From Planctomycetota bacterium (GTDB lineage: Bacteria > Planctomycetota > Planctomycetia > Pirellulales > Thermoguttaceae): 9,627 nucleotides of DNA. Of the stretch, positions 1 through 6,831 are shown one piece after another. The translations under genes were made by a program, and so were the position numbers. Within the stretch, counting starts at the first letter, position 1, and each line of letters starts with the position of its first letter. The DNA lies in NCBI GenBank assembly GCA_015661985.1, contig DQVB01000041.1, forward strand, positions 1 through 9,627. The letters run 5' to 3'. The notes beneath the pieces are model-generated. The model did not search any database, was not told the origin of the DNA, and was given only the letters and a program-made list of their open reading frames with translations.

Positions 1-1486
1 AAGGCGCCCCCTCCGGCGGGGTCACCACCTGCGGACCCTCCATGCCCGTGGGCGGCGGGGCCAGGCTCACCTGTCGCGCCCCCTCCCAACCGGGCGGGCA
101 GCAGTTGGGCACCTCCAGATGTCCCTTGAAGTAGAGCTCCACGTCGTTGGGGCTGCCCGTGCGCATCCCCGGTCCGCAGGGCGGTACTTCGTGGGGGTCC
201 ATGGCGTCGACCAACTCGGGCGTGACAAGGATCAGCAGTTCCACTTCGTTTTGCCGGTGTTGCACACGGCGGAAGAAGGTGCCGATGTAGGGCAGGTCGG
301 ACACCCAGGGCAATCCCCGCTTGTTGGCCTCGATGCGCGTCTGGACCAACCCGGCGATGGCCAACGTCTGGCCGGCCATCATCTCCACCCCCGTATCCAC
401 TTCGCGCACGCGCAGGCCCGGGATGACCGTCGAGTTGAGGGTCACGCTGCGCGTGTTGTCGATTTCGCTTACCCGCGGTCGCACCTCCAAGCGGATGCGG
501 CCGTTGCCCAACACGATGGGCACGAAGTCCACCTGGGTGCCGTACTTCTTGTACTCGATGGAGACCGTCCCCAGACTCTGGGGCACGAGGATGGGAAACT
601 CGCCGCCCACCTGGAAATAGGCCGGCCGGCCGCTCACGGTGACCAGCGTGGGTTCGGCCAGGACTTTCATCAGGTTATCGTCGCGCAGCGCCTCCAGCAG
701 TCCGAAGAACGCATCCGGGCCGCTCAGGATGCTGAACGAAAAGGTCGGCGTGCCGCCCAGGACGCGAGCAAAGCCCCACGTATCGCCGCCGCCCGGGACC
801 GAAGTCACGCCCCGCGTCACATCGCTCAGGATCCCAGAGACCGTCGACGAAATGATCGCGTCGCCAGCGAAAAGGTGCCAGTCGATCCCCAAGGTGCGCA
901 GCTTGGTACGCGAGACCTCCATGGCCTTCACATGCAGCAGCACCTGGTGCACGCCGCCGACGGTCATGTTGGAAAGGACTTTCGGATAGTATTCCTCGGC
1001 GATGGCGATGATATTGCTCACGTGTTCCGGTTGGTCGACATAGCCGGAGATGAGCACACCGTTGGAAATCGGCTTGATCCGCAGCGAGCAGTTGGGGAAC
1101 TCCGACTGGAGGATTACGGCCAATTCACGGGCGTCGCCATAGACGATGACGTCGATCGAGTAGATGCGGTTCTGATCGTCCCACAGGTTCACCTGAGTCA
1201 CCCCCGGCTGTTTGGCGTGAACCTGGATCTGGGTCGGAGACAGGGCGGTCAGCGCGAGGACGTCCGGGTTGTTCACCTGGAACTGGGGGATCTTCTGTTC
1301 CAGAGTGAGAATCCGGCTCTCGTGCACCGTCATCTCGATCCGCCCACTGGACGACTGCACCTTGTGCACAATGGACGGGGACTTCAGCTGAGCCGTCTGG
1401 GCGGCAGCTCGGTGATGGACTCCGGCCGCCAGCACAGCCGCGATCCATGCCGTTGACAGAGTTGCCCGCACGATGTTTCTCATCAT
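1..1486 (-). CDS. cpaC: Tad/Flp pilus outer-membrane secretin CpaC/RcpA (3' end outside window)
   Basis: Secretin that forms the outer-membrane ring through which the Flp pilus leaves the cell. The frame is open for 495 codons and runs off the left edge. Residues 1-30 form a signal peptide (basic MMRN start, hydrophobic stretch about 11-22, AAAQ near the cleavage point). Residues about 48-120 match the pilus-assembly N-terminal domain of secretins, and 122-178 a BON-like module. The secretin core spans about 245-425, with the family signature around LPWVSDLPYIGTFFR (392-406) followed by the closing strands ELLILVTPELV. A Pro-rich tail with CC (462-463) follows. Two adjacent ATGs are possible (1486, 1483); AAGGAAGG at 1500-1493 is best placed for 1486. 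It lies 239 bp after cpaB on the same strand, a wider gap than elsewhere in the operon. The family call is certain; only the C-terminus is unseen. Confidence 0.95.
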   Translation of the reverse strand, partial: MMRNIVRATLSTAWIAAVLAAGVHHRAAAQTAQLKSPSIVHKVQSSSGRIEMTVHESRILTLEQKIPQFQVNNPDVLALTALSPTQIQVHAKQPGVTQVNLWDDQNRIYSIDVIVYGDARELAVILQSEFPNCSLRIKPISNGVLISGYVDQPEHVSNIIAIAEEYYPKVLSNMTVGGVHQVLLHVKAMEVSRTKLRTLGIDWHLFAGDAIISSTVSGILSDVTRGVTSVPGGGDTWGFARVLGGTPTFSFSILSGPDAFFGLLEALRDDNLMKVLAEPTLVTVSGRPAYFQVGGEFPILVPQSLGTVSIEYKKYGTQVDFVPIVLGNGRIRLEVRPRVSEIDNTRSVTLNSTVIPGLRVREVDTGVEMMAGQTLAIAGLVQTRIEANKRGLPWVSDLPYIGTFFRRVQHRQNEVELLILVTPELVDAMDPHEVPPCGPGMRTGSPNDVELYFKGHLEVPNCCPPGWEGARQVSLAPPPTGMEGPQVVTPPEGAP

Positions 1487-1571
1487 CCCTGACCTTCCTT
1501 GCTTTTCGGTTTGTTCTCGGCAGGGGGTCGGCCCTGCCCGGGTCGTCCATGTCGTAACAATCCCTTGCGGG

Positions 1572-1600
1572 TTTCTGCCCCCGAGGCTGGAGGGTGTCAA
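1572..1600 (-). promoter_or_regulatory. Possible promoter for the secretin gene
   Basis: Within the 239-bp gap between cpaB and cpaC the minus strand has a perfect TTGACA (1600-1595), followed after 17 nt by CAGAAA (1577-1572), which matches the -10 consensus at only three of six positions. The wide gap makes a separate secretin promoter plausible, but the -10 box is poor. Confidence 0.2.
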
Positions 1601-1725
1601 AAACCGCCCTGGCAGCGCTGTGCGGGACCGCCTTGTCCTCCCGAGGACTGAATCGCTCTCGAAGGTATGACGAAAGGAAGACTTTGTGACACCCTGGTCG
1701 TAGTCGTGCCGGTCCGTTTGTCCTA

Positions 1726-2904
1726 CTATCGTGATCCGTCGCGCCCCGTGGTCCTCTGGGACACGTCGTGTGGCAGCGAGCGAGCCCAATCGTCTTCGTC
1801 TTCGGCGTCCTCGCCAGCACTTTGCTCATCGGTTTGCTCGGTCTCTTCTTCCACCTCTTCATCGGGGGATTCGTCGCTTTCCTGGCTGGCTGCCGAACGG
1901 GCGGCCGCCGACATCAGTTTCCAGAAGGAGAAGCCTGATGAGGCGCCGGAGGCCTGACGCAGCTCGCCACGTTCGTTCTCGTTGTCCAGGGCCAGTACCA
2001 CCTCGGTCACCTCATCCCCTTCGATCTTCCGCATCTTCCACAGGCGGGACGGCGTACTGGCCGCCACGTCGCCGGCTTCCCCCCGCCGTTGTTGGCTGGC
2101 CAGGAACTGGAGGAACTCCGAGCCCATTTCCATCGATTCCAGCTGAGCGAAGGGCACCGACGGAGAATCGGCGTCCCGGTCTCCTCGATCACTTCCGCCC
2201 AGTAGTTCTTCGGCGCTGACGGCGGCCACCTTGGCCTCGTCCGCGTCGCCGGGGCTGCGCATGACCAGCCGAATCTTGCCCAATTCGCTGGCCAGGATCA
2301 CTTTTTGGGCCTGAGCGGGGGTGACCAGCAGCGATACGGTCTGCGCTCTCATCTGCTGGCCGCTCCCCTCGGGGTCCATCTCCCAGGTGTCATTGATGGC
2401 AAAGACCTTGATGTCTTGGAGGATCAGCCGCGTTTCCGTGCGCGGGAAACCACGCATGGGATTGCGTTCCAGAAAGACCGACACGTCCACCCGATCTCCG
2501 GGGTTGAGCATCCCGCTACCACCGCTGACCATGTCCACCTTGACCGGGATCACGCGGTAGCCTTCCGGAATACTCTCGGCCGCTGCGCCGAAGGCCCCCA
2601 GCTGTTGCTCCAGGATGGGCGAACCAGCGTAGATGCGTGACTTGGGCCGCTTCCCCTCCACGTCCTCCAGACGGCCGATGGCCCCTTCGGGGACCTTGTC
2701 TACCGGCCACTCCTCCAGCTTGATCGCCTCGGCCGTAATCACATCCCCGGTGGGGATATCCTCCAGGGCGACAAAGATGGCCCGGGTTTCTGTCAGCTCC
2801 GGGGACGCCTTGCCCCGCTTGCCCATCACTTGGGTCACACCGATGGAAGCCACTAAGCCACATCCGAGGGCCAACAGCAAAAGGATCAAAGATTTGGCTC
2901 GCAT
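1726..2904 (-). CDS. cpaB: Flp pilus assembly protein CpaB/RcpC
   Basis: Periplasmic, membrane-anchored partner of the Tad secretin. The 392-residue product has an N-terminal hydrophobic anchor (residues 5-24), a SAF domain (about 40-103, including the IPTGDVIT motif) and the RcpC/CpaB domain (about 112-217: IPEGYRVIPVKVD, NPGDRVDV, QTVSLLVTPAQAQKV). The ATG at 2904 is chosen because AAAGGAG sits 5 nt upstream and the hydrophobic anchor follows at once; a start further upstream (2934) would add a non-conserved leader. The C-terminal part is unusual: about 170 residues of low-complexity sequence follow the last recognised domain, ending in a very acidic tail (about 342-372, rich in E and D). 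CpaB proteins are commonly shorter. It lies 34 nt after tadE and 239 nt before the secretin. Confidence 0.93.
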   Translation of the reverse strand: MRAKSLILLLLALGCGLVASIGVTQVMGKRGKASPELTETRAIFVALEDIPTGDVITAEAIKLEEWPVDKVPEGAIGRLEDVEGKRPKSRIYAGSPILEQQLGAFGAAAESIPEGYRVIPVKVDMVSGGSGMLNPGDRVDVSVFLERNPMRGFPRTETRLILQDIKVFAINDTWEMDPEGSGQQMRAQTVSLLVTPAQAQKVILASELGKIRLVMRSPGDADEAKVAAVSAEELLGGSDRGDRDADSPSVPFAQLESMEMGSEFLQFLASQQRRGEAGDVAASTPSRLWKMRKIEGDEVTEVVLALDNENERGELRQASGASSGFSFWKLMSAAARSAASQESDESPDEEVEEETEQTDEQSAGEDAEDEDDWARSLPHDVSQRTTGRDGSR

Positions 2905-2938
2905 GGGCGCTCCTTTGCAGGGTCGCCGGCCCAACCGC

Positions 2939-3457
2939 CTATTGGACGGTCTCCCGGCGCATAACGGTGGTAGCAGTCATCTGTCTCCCGGAGAGATACA
3001 TTGGCGCCGGAAGCCAGCTCACTTCATCAAAACCTATCTCCACCGTAACACTGACAGGTTCGCCATATCCAGCCGAACCGGGAGGATCAGGGTCGACCGT
3101 CACGGTCGCCCCACCGATACCGCCGCCGCTGAGGTATTCCTGCACGGCAGCGGTCACGCTGGCCGTGGTGGCTCCGTCCAGGACCGCTCGCCGCGCCCCT
3201 TCCCGGGAGGCATTGGTCAGCACCTGCTGGACCATCACCATCCGTCCGAATTCGATCATGCCAAATAGCAAGAGGAACAACAGGGGCGCCACCACGGCGA
3301 ATTCGACCACTGCCGCGCCCCGTCGGTTTCTTCGGCATAATCGGCAAAGCTTCTCCAGTTTGCGATGGGGCGCCGGGCCAATTGCCCGGCCCGCGGGCCA
3401 TGAACAGGGCCACAACGACGGGACAATGCGCAAGCTGTACAGTCTGGGTCGGCTCAT
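2939..3457 (-). CDS. tadE: TadE-like minor pseudopilin
   Basis: Minor pilin-like protein of the Tad machine, 172 residues. The TadE signature is clear: RRG (45-47) then AAVVEF, with Glu at +5 and Phe at +6 after the predicted cut behind Gly47, then a hydrophobic helix (53-68) and the family block FGRMVMVQQVLTNASREGAR (70-89). These features predict processing by the peptidase encoded just upstream. The start at 3457 overlaps the stop of that gene as ATGA, with GGGGGA 8 nt upstream, which is strong support for translational coupling. The leader before the cut is 47 residues, long for this family. An out-of-frame ATG preceded by GGAGAAG lies near the cleavage region, so a sequencing indel or different start cannot be wholly excluded, but the in-frame reading gives a normal TadE motif. 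Confidence 0.92.
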   Translation of the reverse strand: MSRPRLYSLRIVPSLWPCSWPAGRAIGPAPHRKLEKLCRLCRRNRRGAAVVEFAVVAPLLFLLLFGMIEFGRMVMVQQVLTNASREGARRAVLDGATTASVTAAVQEYLSGGGIGGATVTVDPDPPGSAGYGEPVSVTVEIGFDEVSWLPAPMYLSGRQMTATTVMRRETVQ

Positions 3458-4014
3458 AGGTACATCCCCCACCAGGCAAAGTAGGCAATGGTGCCAACGG
3501 CAATCGGAATCCCGTAGGGTAAAAGTAACATCCGTCCCTTCCTCTCCGCGGCCAGGGCGGCCAACTGGTTCGGGTCCCGGATGATGAATATCTCGGTCAG
3601 AATGGCCAGGAACTGGTCTTTGTGGTGGGCCCACGCGCGGCGGTAGAGGACCATGGCCAAAGCGATCAGGCCACCGACGACGGCCGAGACGGCAAAGGCC
3701 CAAAAGGTGTGGGTGGCCCAGACCCATGCCCCCACGCCGGCCAGAAGTTTGACGTCCCCCGCGCCCATCCCTCCAATGGCATAGGCAGGCAAGAGGAGGC
3801 CGAGCCCCACGGCCGTACCGGCCAGGCTCCAGCCTAGACCGGCCCAGCCGTAGAAGGCGAAGGAGTAGATCCAGCCACTGATGATCATGGGGAAGGTCAA
3901 CCAGTTGGGCACTTTCAGTTCGTAGCCGTCGATCACCGCAGCCACCACCAACAAAGCGCTGACCAACCAGATGTGCCAGTTCTCTGTGATTCCGGACAAC
4001 AGCTCATCCATCAT
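3454..4014 (-). CDS. cpaA: Prepilin peptidase CpaA/TadV (type IV aspartic protease family)
   Basis: Inner-membrane aspartic protease that removes the leader of Flp pilin and TadE-type pseudopilins. The 186-residue protein is polytopic with about five to six hydrophobic segments. Both catalytic aspartates are visible: Asp29 in VIDGYELKVPNWLT, the usual D-x6-PN-x2-T pattern, and Asp87 in the GAGDVKLL motif (84-87) that defines the family. The short length and lack of the N-terminal methyltransferase domain of PilD put it with the CpaA/TadV branch. Two adjacent ATGs (4014, 4011) are possible, with GGAG about 9 nt upstream of the first. It follows the small membrane-peptide gene after 71 nt and overlaps tadE by ATGA. 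Confidence 0.93.
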   Translation of the reverse strand: MMDELLSGITENWHIWLVSALLVVAAVIDGYELKVPNWLTFPMIISGWIYSFAFYGWAGLGWSLAGTAVGLGLLLPAYAIGGMGAGDVKLLAGVGAWVWATHTFWAFAVSAVVGGLIALAMVLYRRAWAHHKDQFLAILTEIFIIRDPNQLAALAAERKGRMLLLPYGIPIAVGTIAYFAWWGMYL

Positions 4015-4085
4015 TGCTCATTGCTCCGTCGCTCTGTCCGGGCGGGAAACGAACCCGCCCCAGACGGCGGCCCACGCACATCCGC

Positions 4086-4196
4086 TCACGCCCGGCCGAA
4101 GATGAAAACGCTCAACAAACAGGCCACAGCGGTGCAAAAATAGATGAGCAGTTGGGCCGCCGAGTTCATCAACTCCGGCGGGATCAGCGCTGGCAT
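4086..4196 (-). CDS. Small single-helix membrane peptide, 36 aa, in the pilus operon
   Basis: A short reading frame lies between the pilin terminator and cpaA. It starts MPALIPPELMNSAAQLL, continues with a hydrophobic stretch (about 14-33: LLIYF, CTAVACLLSV, FIF) and ends GRA. A strong ribosome binding site, GGAGAAGGAG, precedes the ATG by about 7 nt, which is the main reason to call it real. It fits one transmembrane helix. It has no prepilin G|xxxxE motif, so it is not a second pilin. It lies 71 nt upstream of the peptidase gene on the same strand. About 200 bp further upstream, back to the pilin hairpin, holds nothing else convincing apart from a weak promoter-like GTGACA...GATAAG on the minus strand. 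I do not recognise a family; a role as a small assembly or peptidase-associated protein is a guess. Confidence 0.6.
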   Translation of the reverse strand: MPALIPPELMNSAAQLLIYFCTAVACLLSVFIFGRA

Positions 4197-4404
4197 TTTT
4201 CCCGCTCCTTCTCCAGTTCACTGAAAACGTACAGCTTATCTGCGCCTACTCAAGTCTATGTCACGAACGTCCGCCCGGTCGTGCTGCGGAGCACACCGCG
4301 CGCTGGCCGGACGGGTGGTGCGGCCAGGCCTCGCTGGCACCATCGCTCGGACCGGAAAAACTCCCCTCGCCCACCCCGGCAGATTACCTGGGCGGCGCAG
4401 AAGA

Positions 4405-4435
4405 AGCCCCCGGTGGCTTGTGACCACCGGGGGCT
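4405..4435 (-). terminator. Strong hairpin after the Flp pilin gene (terminator/attenuator)
   Basis: A perfect 12-bp GC-rich inverted repeat, AGCCCCCGGTGG (4405-4416) and CCACCGGGGGCT (4424-4435), with a 7-nt loop. It begins about 88 nt after the pilin stop codon. In the minus-strand transcript it is followed by TCTTCTGC, only modestly U-rich. It probably ends or stabilises most pilin transcripts, so that the abundant pilin is made in excess over the assembly proteins; this role is inferred from position and stability. Confidence 0.75.
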
Positions 4436-4522
4436 GTTCCGGTCAAGCGGGCGGACCGGACAGGGTCGCTCCGGCCTGAGGCAGCCACCAGGGCGACCGC
4501 GGTCGATGCCACTCGGGACCAG

Positions 4523-4696
4523 CTACGGCAGCTGGTTCGTCACGTTGTTGAACGTGTTGCTGGCCCCGTTACCCAGCTCGGTGATCGCCGTCAGACAGAC
4601 GATGACGATCAGCGCCAGCATCACCGCGTACTCGACTGCGGTGGGGCCGTCTTCAGACACGAGGAAACGGTGCAACTTCTGAGCGAGCGACTTCAT
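4523..4696 (-). CDS. flp: Flp/Fap-type pilin
   Basis: Major structural subunit of the Tad pilus: 57 residues, the usual size. The prepilin signature is textbook: leader of 17 residues ending in Gly17, then PTAVEY with Glu22 at +5 and Tyr23 at +6, then a hydrophobic helix (24-38: AVMLALIVIVCLTAI) and a short polar tail (LGNGASNTFNNVTNQLP). Cleavage would give a mature pilin of about 40 residues. The ATG at 4696 has GGAGGA 5 nt upstream; the frame stays open upstream to 4849 but that part is not pilin-like. It is the first gene of the minus-strand cluster, preceded by a c-di-GMP riboswitch leader and followed by a strong hairpin. A CCTCC at 4735-4731 could pair with the GGAGG of its ribosome binding site. 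Confidence 0.96.
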   Translation of the reverse strand: MKSLAQKLHRFLVSEDGPTAVEYAVMLALIVIVCLTAITELGNGASNTFNNVTNQLP

Positions 4697-4895
4697 AGGA
4701 TTCCTCCTACTGATCGGCGGTTCCCGGCCTGGAGGCTGTCTGCAAGAAGGCCAGGATGCGCCGGAGACAACTATCGGGGGTTTTCGGATACCACACCGCC
4801 ATGGGCGGCGCTGCCTGCCAACGTATCCTGCCAAACCCAAACACCACACACGACGTGCCTCTTCCTCAACAGGACGCGATGCACAGGTGTGTCAT

Positions 4896-4980
4896 CCCTT
4901 CGGCAGCCAGGCTGCCGCTCCGAACGGACCGGCCCTTGGCTTTGCGCCCCGGCCTTGCGGCCGGTTTGCCGTTATCGAGG
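4896..4980 (-). promoter_or_regulatory. Cyclic-di-GMP class I riboswitch (GEMM-I) in the Flp pilin leader
   Basis: Read on the minus strand, the stretch carries the conserved elements of GEMM-I in order: GATAAC then GGCAAACC (4970-4963); helix P2 CCGGCC-GCAA-GGCCGG (4964-4949) capped by a GNRA tetraloop; the junction GGGGCGCAAAGCC (4950-4938); a short P3 region around GGGCCGGTCCG...CGGAGC; and the closing CAGCC-TGG-CTGCCG (4914-4901). P1 closes by CGGCA (4971-4967) with TGCCG (4905-4901). The G at 4970 aligns with G20 of the Vibrio Vc2 aptamer; A at this place marks the cGAMP-sensing subtype, so c-di-GMP is the inferred ligand. It faces the pilin gene about 200 nt downstream. No clear terminator with a U-run separates them, so the expression platform is undetermined. 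Confidence 0.87.
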
Positions 4981-5128
4981 ATGTGAGGCTGCAGGCAATG
5001 TTCTTGCGGGAGCAAAGCCGGTTGGACAAGGTGAATCCGAGCCGGCGGATAAGGACTCCCGGAGCAACTGAACGCCGAAGTCCAGCCGCGGTAGGCGAGC
5101 GTGTATTGTCCGCCTGTCTTCGTAATGA

Positions 5129-5156
5129 AGCCTAGGTCACGCTGGCTCTCTGTCAA
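5129..5156 (-). promoter_or_regulatory. Candidate promoter for the riboswitch-pilin transcript
   Basis: On the minus strand a perfect -35 TTGACA (5156-5151) is followed after 16 nt by TAGGCT (5134-5129), which matches the -10 consensus at three positions. A start near 5122 would place the riboswitch about 140 nt into the leader. The rest of 4981-5297 shows no gene on either strand. Confidence 0.3.
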
Positions 5157-5236
5157 ATAGAAAACTTGAGAAAAAGCAGCCTCCTTCGGTGGTCCCGCGC
5201 TGGGGCCGGTCCGGATTTTTCGAACTGGCCGGCAAT

Positions 5237-5251
5237 TGAGAACAGCTCTCA
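5237..5251. promoter_or_regulatory. Operator-like palindrome upstream of the membrane protein gene
   Basis: TGAGAACAGCTCTCA is a 15-bp palindrome with one mismatched pair around its centre (five outer pairs are perfect). It sits about 22 bp upstream of a likely extended -10 element, at the position expected for a regulator site. Which regulator would bind is unknown. Confidence 0.3.
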
Positions 5252-5269
5252 CGCCACGGGCGCGAGGCG

Positions 5270-5278
5270 TGCTATATG
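5270..5278 (+). promoter_or_regulatory. Possible extended -10 element for the 5298-8487 gene pair
   Basis: TGCTATATG fits an extended -10 (TGn followed by TATATG, four of six matches to TATAAT). No good -35 is seen, as is common for extended -10 promoters. A start near 5285 would leave a leader of only about 14 nt before the GTG at 5298, enough for its GAGGGG ribosome binding site. Confidence 0.3.
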
Positions 5279-5297
5279 TTGTTGAGGGGACCGGTAC

Positions 5298-6821
5298 GTG
5301 TCCCCACCCGTCGACTCGTTGCCCCGTGTGTGTTTTCCCATGGACGAACGGACCACTGCTCGTCATGAGCAGCCATCTCGCCAAGCCGTCCTCAGCCGCC
5401 TGATGGTGGCCGCGGTGATATTGCTGCCGGCTTTCAAATGTCTATTGACGCTGCCGGTCGACGACCCGGACGTCTGGTGGCATTTGAGGGCAGGTCAATG
5501 GATCGTCGAGCATCGTGGGCTGCCGACCACGGACAGTTTTTCCGCGGGCGGTTCGGGCAGACCGTGGGTCGCTTACAGCTGGACGGCCGAGCTGTTGCTC
5601 TATGGGCTCTACAGCGCGCTGGGGCTGCGAGGGCTGTTGGTCTTCACGGCCGCCGTGTCGTCGGCGTTGGTGGCCAGTTTCCATGGGCTGCTACGCCGAG
5701 TCCGTCCCCCAGGATCGCTGGATCTCATCTTGGCCCTGGTGGCCACCCTCGGGCTGTTGCCCGTACTCACTCCCCGCCCGTGGCTGTTCACCATCTGGTT
5801 TTTCATCCTCGAACTGGATCTGCTTCTCACGGCAGGCCGAACGGGGGACAGGCGACTGCTGTGGTGGCTGGTCCCCCTGTTTGTGCTTTGGGCGAACGTG
5901 CACATCCAGTTCGTCTTGGGGCTCGTCGTGTTGGCCATGGCAGCAATCGAACCGCTCGTGGCACGTCTGCTGCCGGTCCGCCGGATCGATCCAGAATGGA
6001 GACCGGTCCCTTTTACGTTCATGCTGGTCCTGGGGGTAGCCTGTGTGGCGGCCACGCTGGTCAACCCGTATCATGGGCGCTTGTATCTGGTGGCGGCCCA
6101 ATTGATGGGCCAATCGGAACTGTGGAACCTGATCCAGGAGCTGGTCGCCATGCCGTTCCGCTCGCCCTCCAACTGGGTCGTGCTGGCGGCTGCCTTGGCG
6201 GCGGCCTTTGCCCTGGGTTGGCGGCGTCGCTTTCGCCCCCTGGTCGTGATGCTCTTTCTGCTCGGGGCCTACTTGAGTTTTCGCTCCCAGCGGGATGTGT
6301 GGCTGGTACTATTGGTGAGCCTGGCGATCCTGGCGGACACGGCCGCGGTGATCCGGCCGCGCGCCGTGGCCAGGCGTGTGGGATGGACGGTGCCCGTTGC
6401 TGCCGTGCTGGTCGTGGTGCTGGCCGGATCTTTTCTGGCCACTCAGGCACGATTGGAGAAGAAGGTGGAGGAAAAGTTCCCCGTTGGAGCCGTCCGTTTC
6501 CTGGCCGCCCACCGTTACCCGGGGCCCTTGTTCAACCGGTTTTCCTGGGGTGGCTACCTGATTTTCTTCCTGCCCGAGTACCCGGTCAGTATCGATGGGC
6601 GGACCATGGTCCACGGCCAGAAGCGACTCATCCGCCACTTCCACACCCTGCGAGGCAAACCGGAATGGAAGAAAGACCCCGAGTTGGCCGCCGCACGGCT
6701 GGTTGTTGTGCCCAGCCGAGGCCCGCTGGCCGGCCTGCTGCAGCTGGCACCTCGGTTCCGGCCGGTCTACCAAGACCGTGTGGCCACCGTGTTTTGCGCT
6801 TCAGACAGGCCCGATAGTTGA
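5298..6821 (+). CDS. Polytopic membrane protein, GT-C glycosyltransferase-like
   Basis: A 507-residue inner-membrane protein with roughly 10-12 hydrophobic helices (about 33-52 to 362-381) and a soluble C-terminal domain (about 385-507). After the first helix comes DDPDVWWHLRAGQWI (55-69), an acidic-aromatic loop like the first periplasmic loop of GT-C glycosyltransferases, where such acidic residues bind the sugar donor. The C-terminal block FNRFSWGGYLIFFLPEYPVS (412-431), followed by IDGRT, is typical of a widespread family of uncharacterised GT-C-like membrane proteins. It may transfer or handle a lipid-linked sugar, but no substrate can be read from the sequence. The GTG start has GAGGGG about 8 nt upstream; an ATG at 5340 is an alternative without such a site. 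The next gene starts 10 nt later, indicating an operon. Confidence 0.75.
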   Translation: MSPPVDSLPRVCFPMDERTTARHEQPSRQAVLSRLMVAAVILLPAFKCLLTLPVDDPDVWWHLRAGQWIVEHRGLPTTDSFSAGGSGRPWVAYSWTAELLLYGLYSALGLRGLLVFTAAVSSALVASFHGLLRRVRPPGSLDLILALVATLGLLPVLTPRPWLFTIWFFILELDLLLTAGRTGDRRLLWWLVPLFVLWANVHIQFVLGLVVLAMAAIEPLVARLLPVRRIDPEWRPVPFTFMLVLGVACVAATLVNPYHGRLYLVAAQLMGQSELWNLIQELVAMPFRSPSNWVVLAAALAAAFALGWRRRFRPLVVMLFLLGAYLSFRSQRDVWLVLLVSLAILADTAAVIRPRAVARRVGWTVPVAAVLVVVLAGSFLATQARLEKKVEEKFPVGAVRFLAAHRYPGPLFNRFSWGGYLIFFLPEYPVSIDGRTMVHGQKRLIRHFHTLRGKPEWKKDPELAAARLVVVPSRGPLAGLLQLAPRFRPVYQDRVATVFCASDRPDS

Positions 6822-6831
6822 AGGAATCACC

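Noticed and set aside
119..1456. 445-codon open frame on the plus strand
   Set aside because: It is antisense to the secretin, whose frame carries a signal peptide and the secretin signature. The plus-strand product is His/Asp/Arg-rich with no domain, a high-GC shadow.
4281..4294. Small hairpin GTGCT-GCGG-AGCAC
   Set aside because: Only 5 bp, no T-run on either side and no evident role.
4239..4343. Short minus-strand frame (starting MVPARPGRTT) between the pilin hairpin and the small membrane peptide
   Set aside because: Arg/Pro-rich, no ribosome binding site at a workable distance and no hydrophobic or known motif.
5004..5020. Sigma-54-like CGGCTTTGCTCCCGCAA on the minus strand, just before the riboswitch
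   Set aside because: GG and GC are 10 nt apart as required and the position is attractive, but the TT before GC is CC and the ACN part is missing. The match is too weak to call.
4995..5045. GCAAAGCCGG on the plus strand resembling a second GEMM junction
   Set aside because: No GGCAAACC-like P1 partner, no P2 tetraloop helix and no closing CCGGGTTGCCG-like strand nearby.
4866..5384. 172-codon minus-strand frame upstream of the pilin
   Set aside because: It overlaps the riboswitch and the start of the divergent gene and shows no domain, so it is better explained as a regulatory leader.
5438..6817. 459-codon second frame over the membrane protein gene
   Set aside because: Same-strand shadow; the 5298 frame gives clear helices and family motifs while this one is Gly/Arg/Pro-rich and motif-free.
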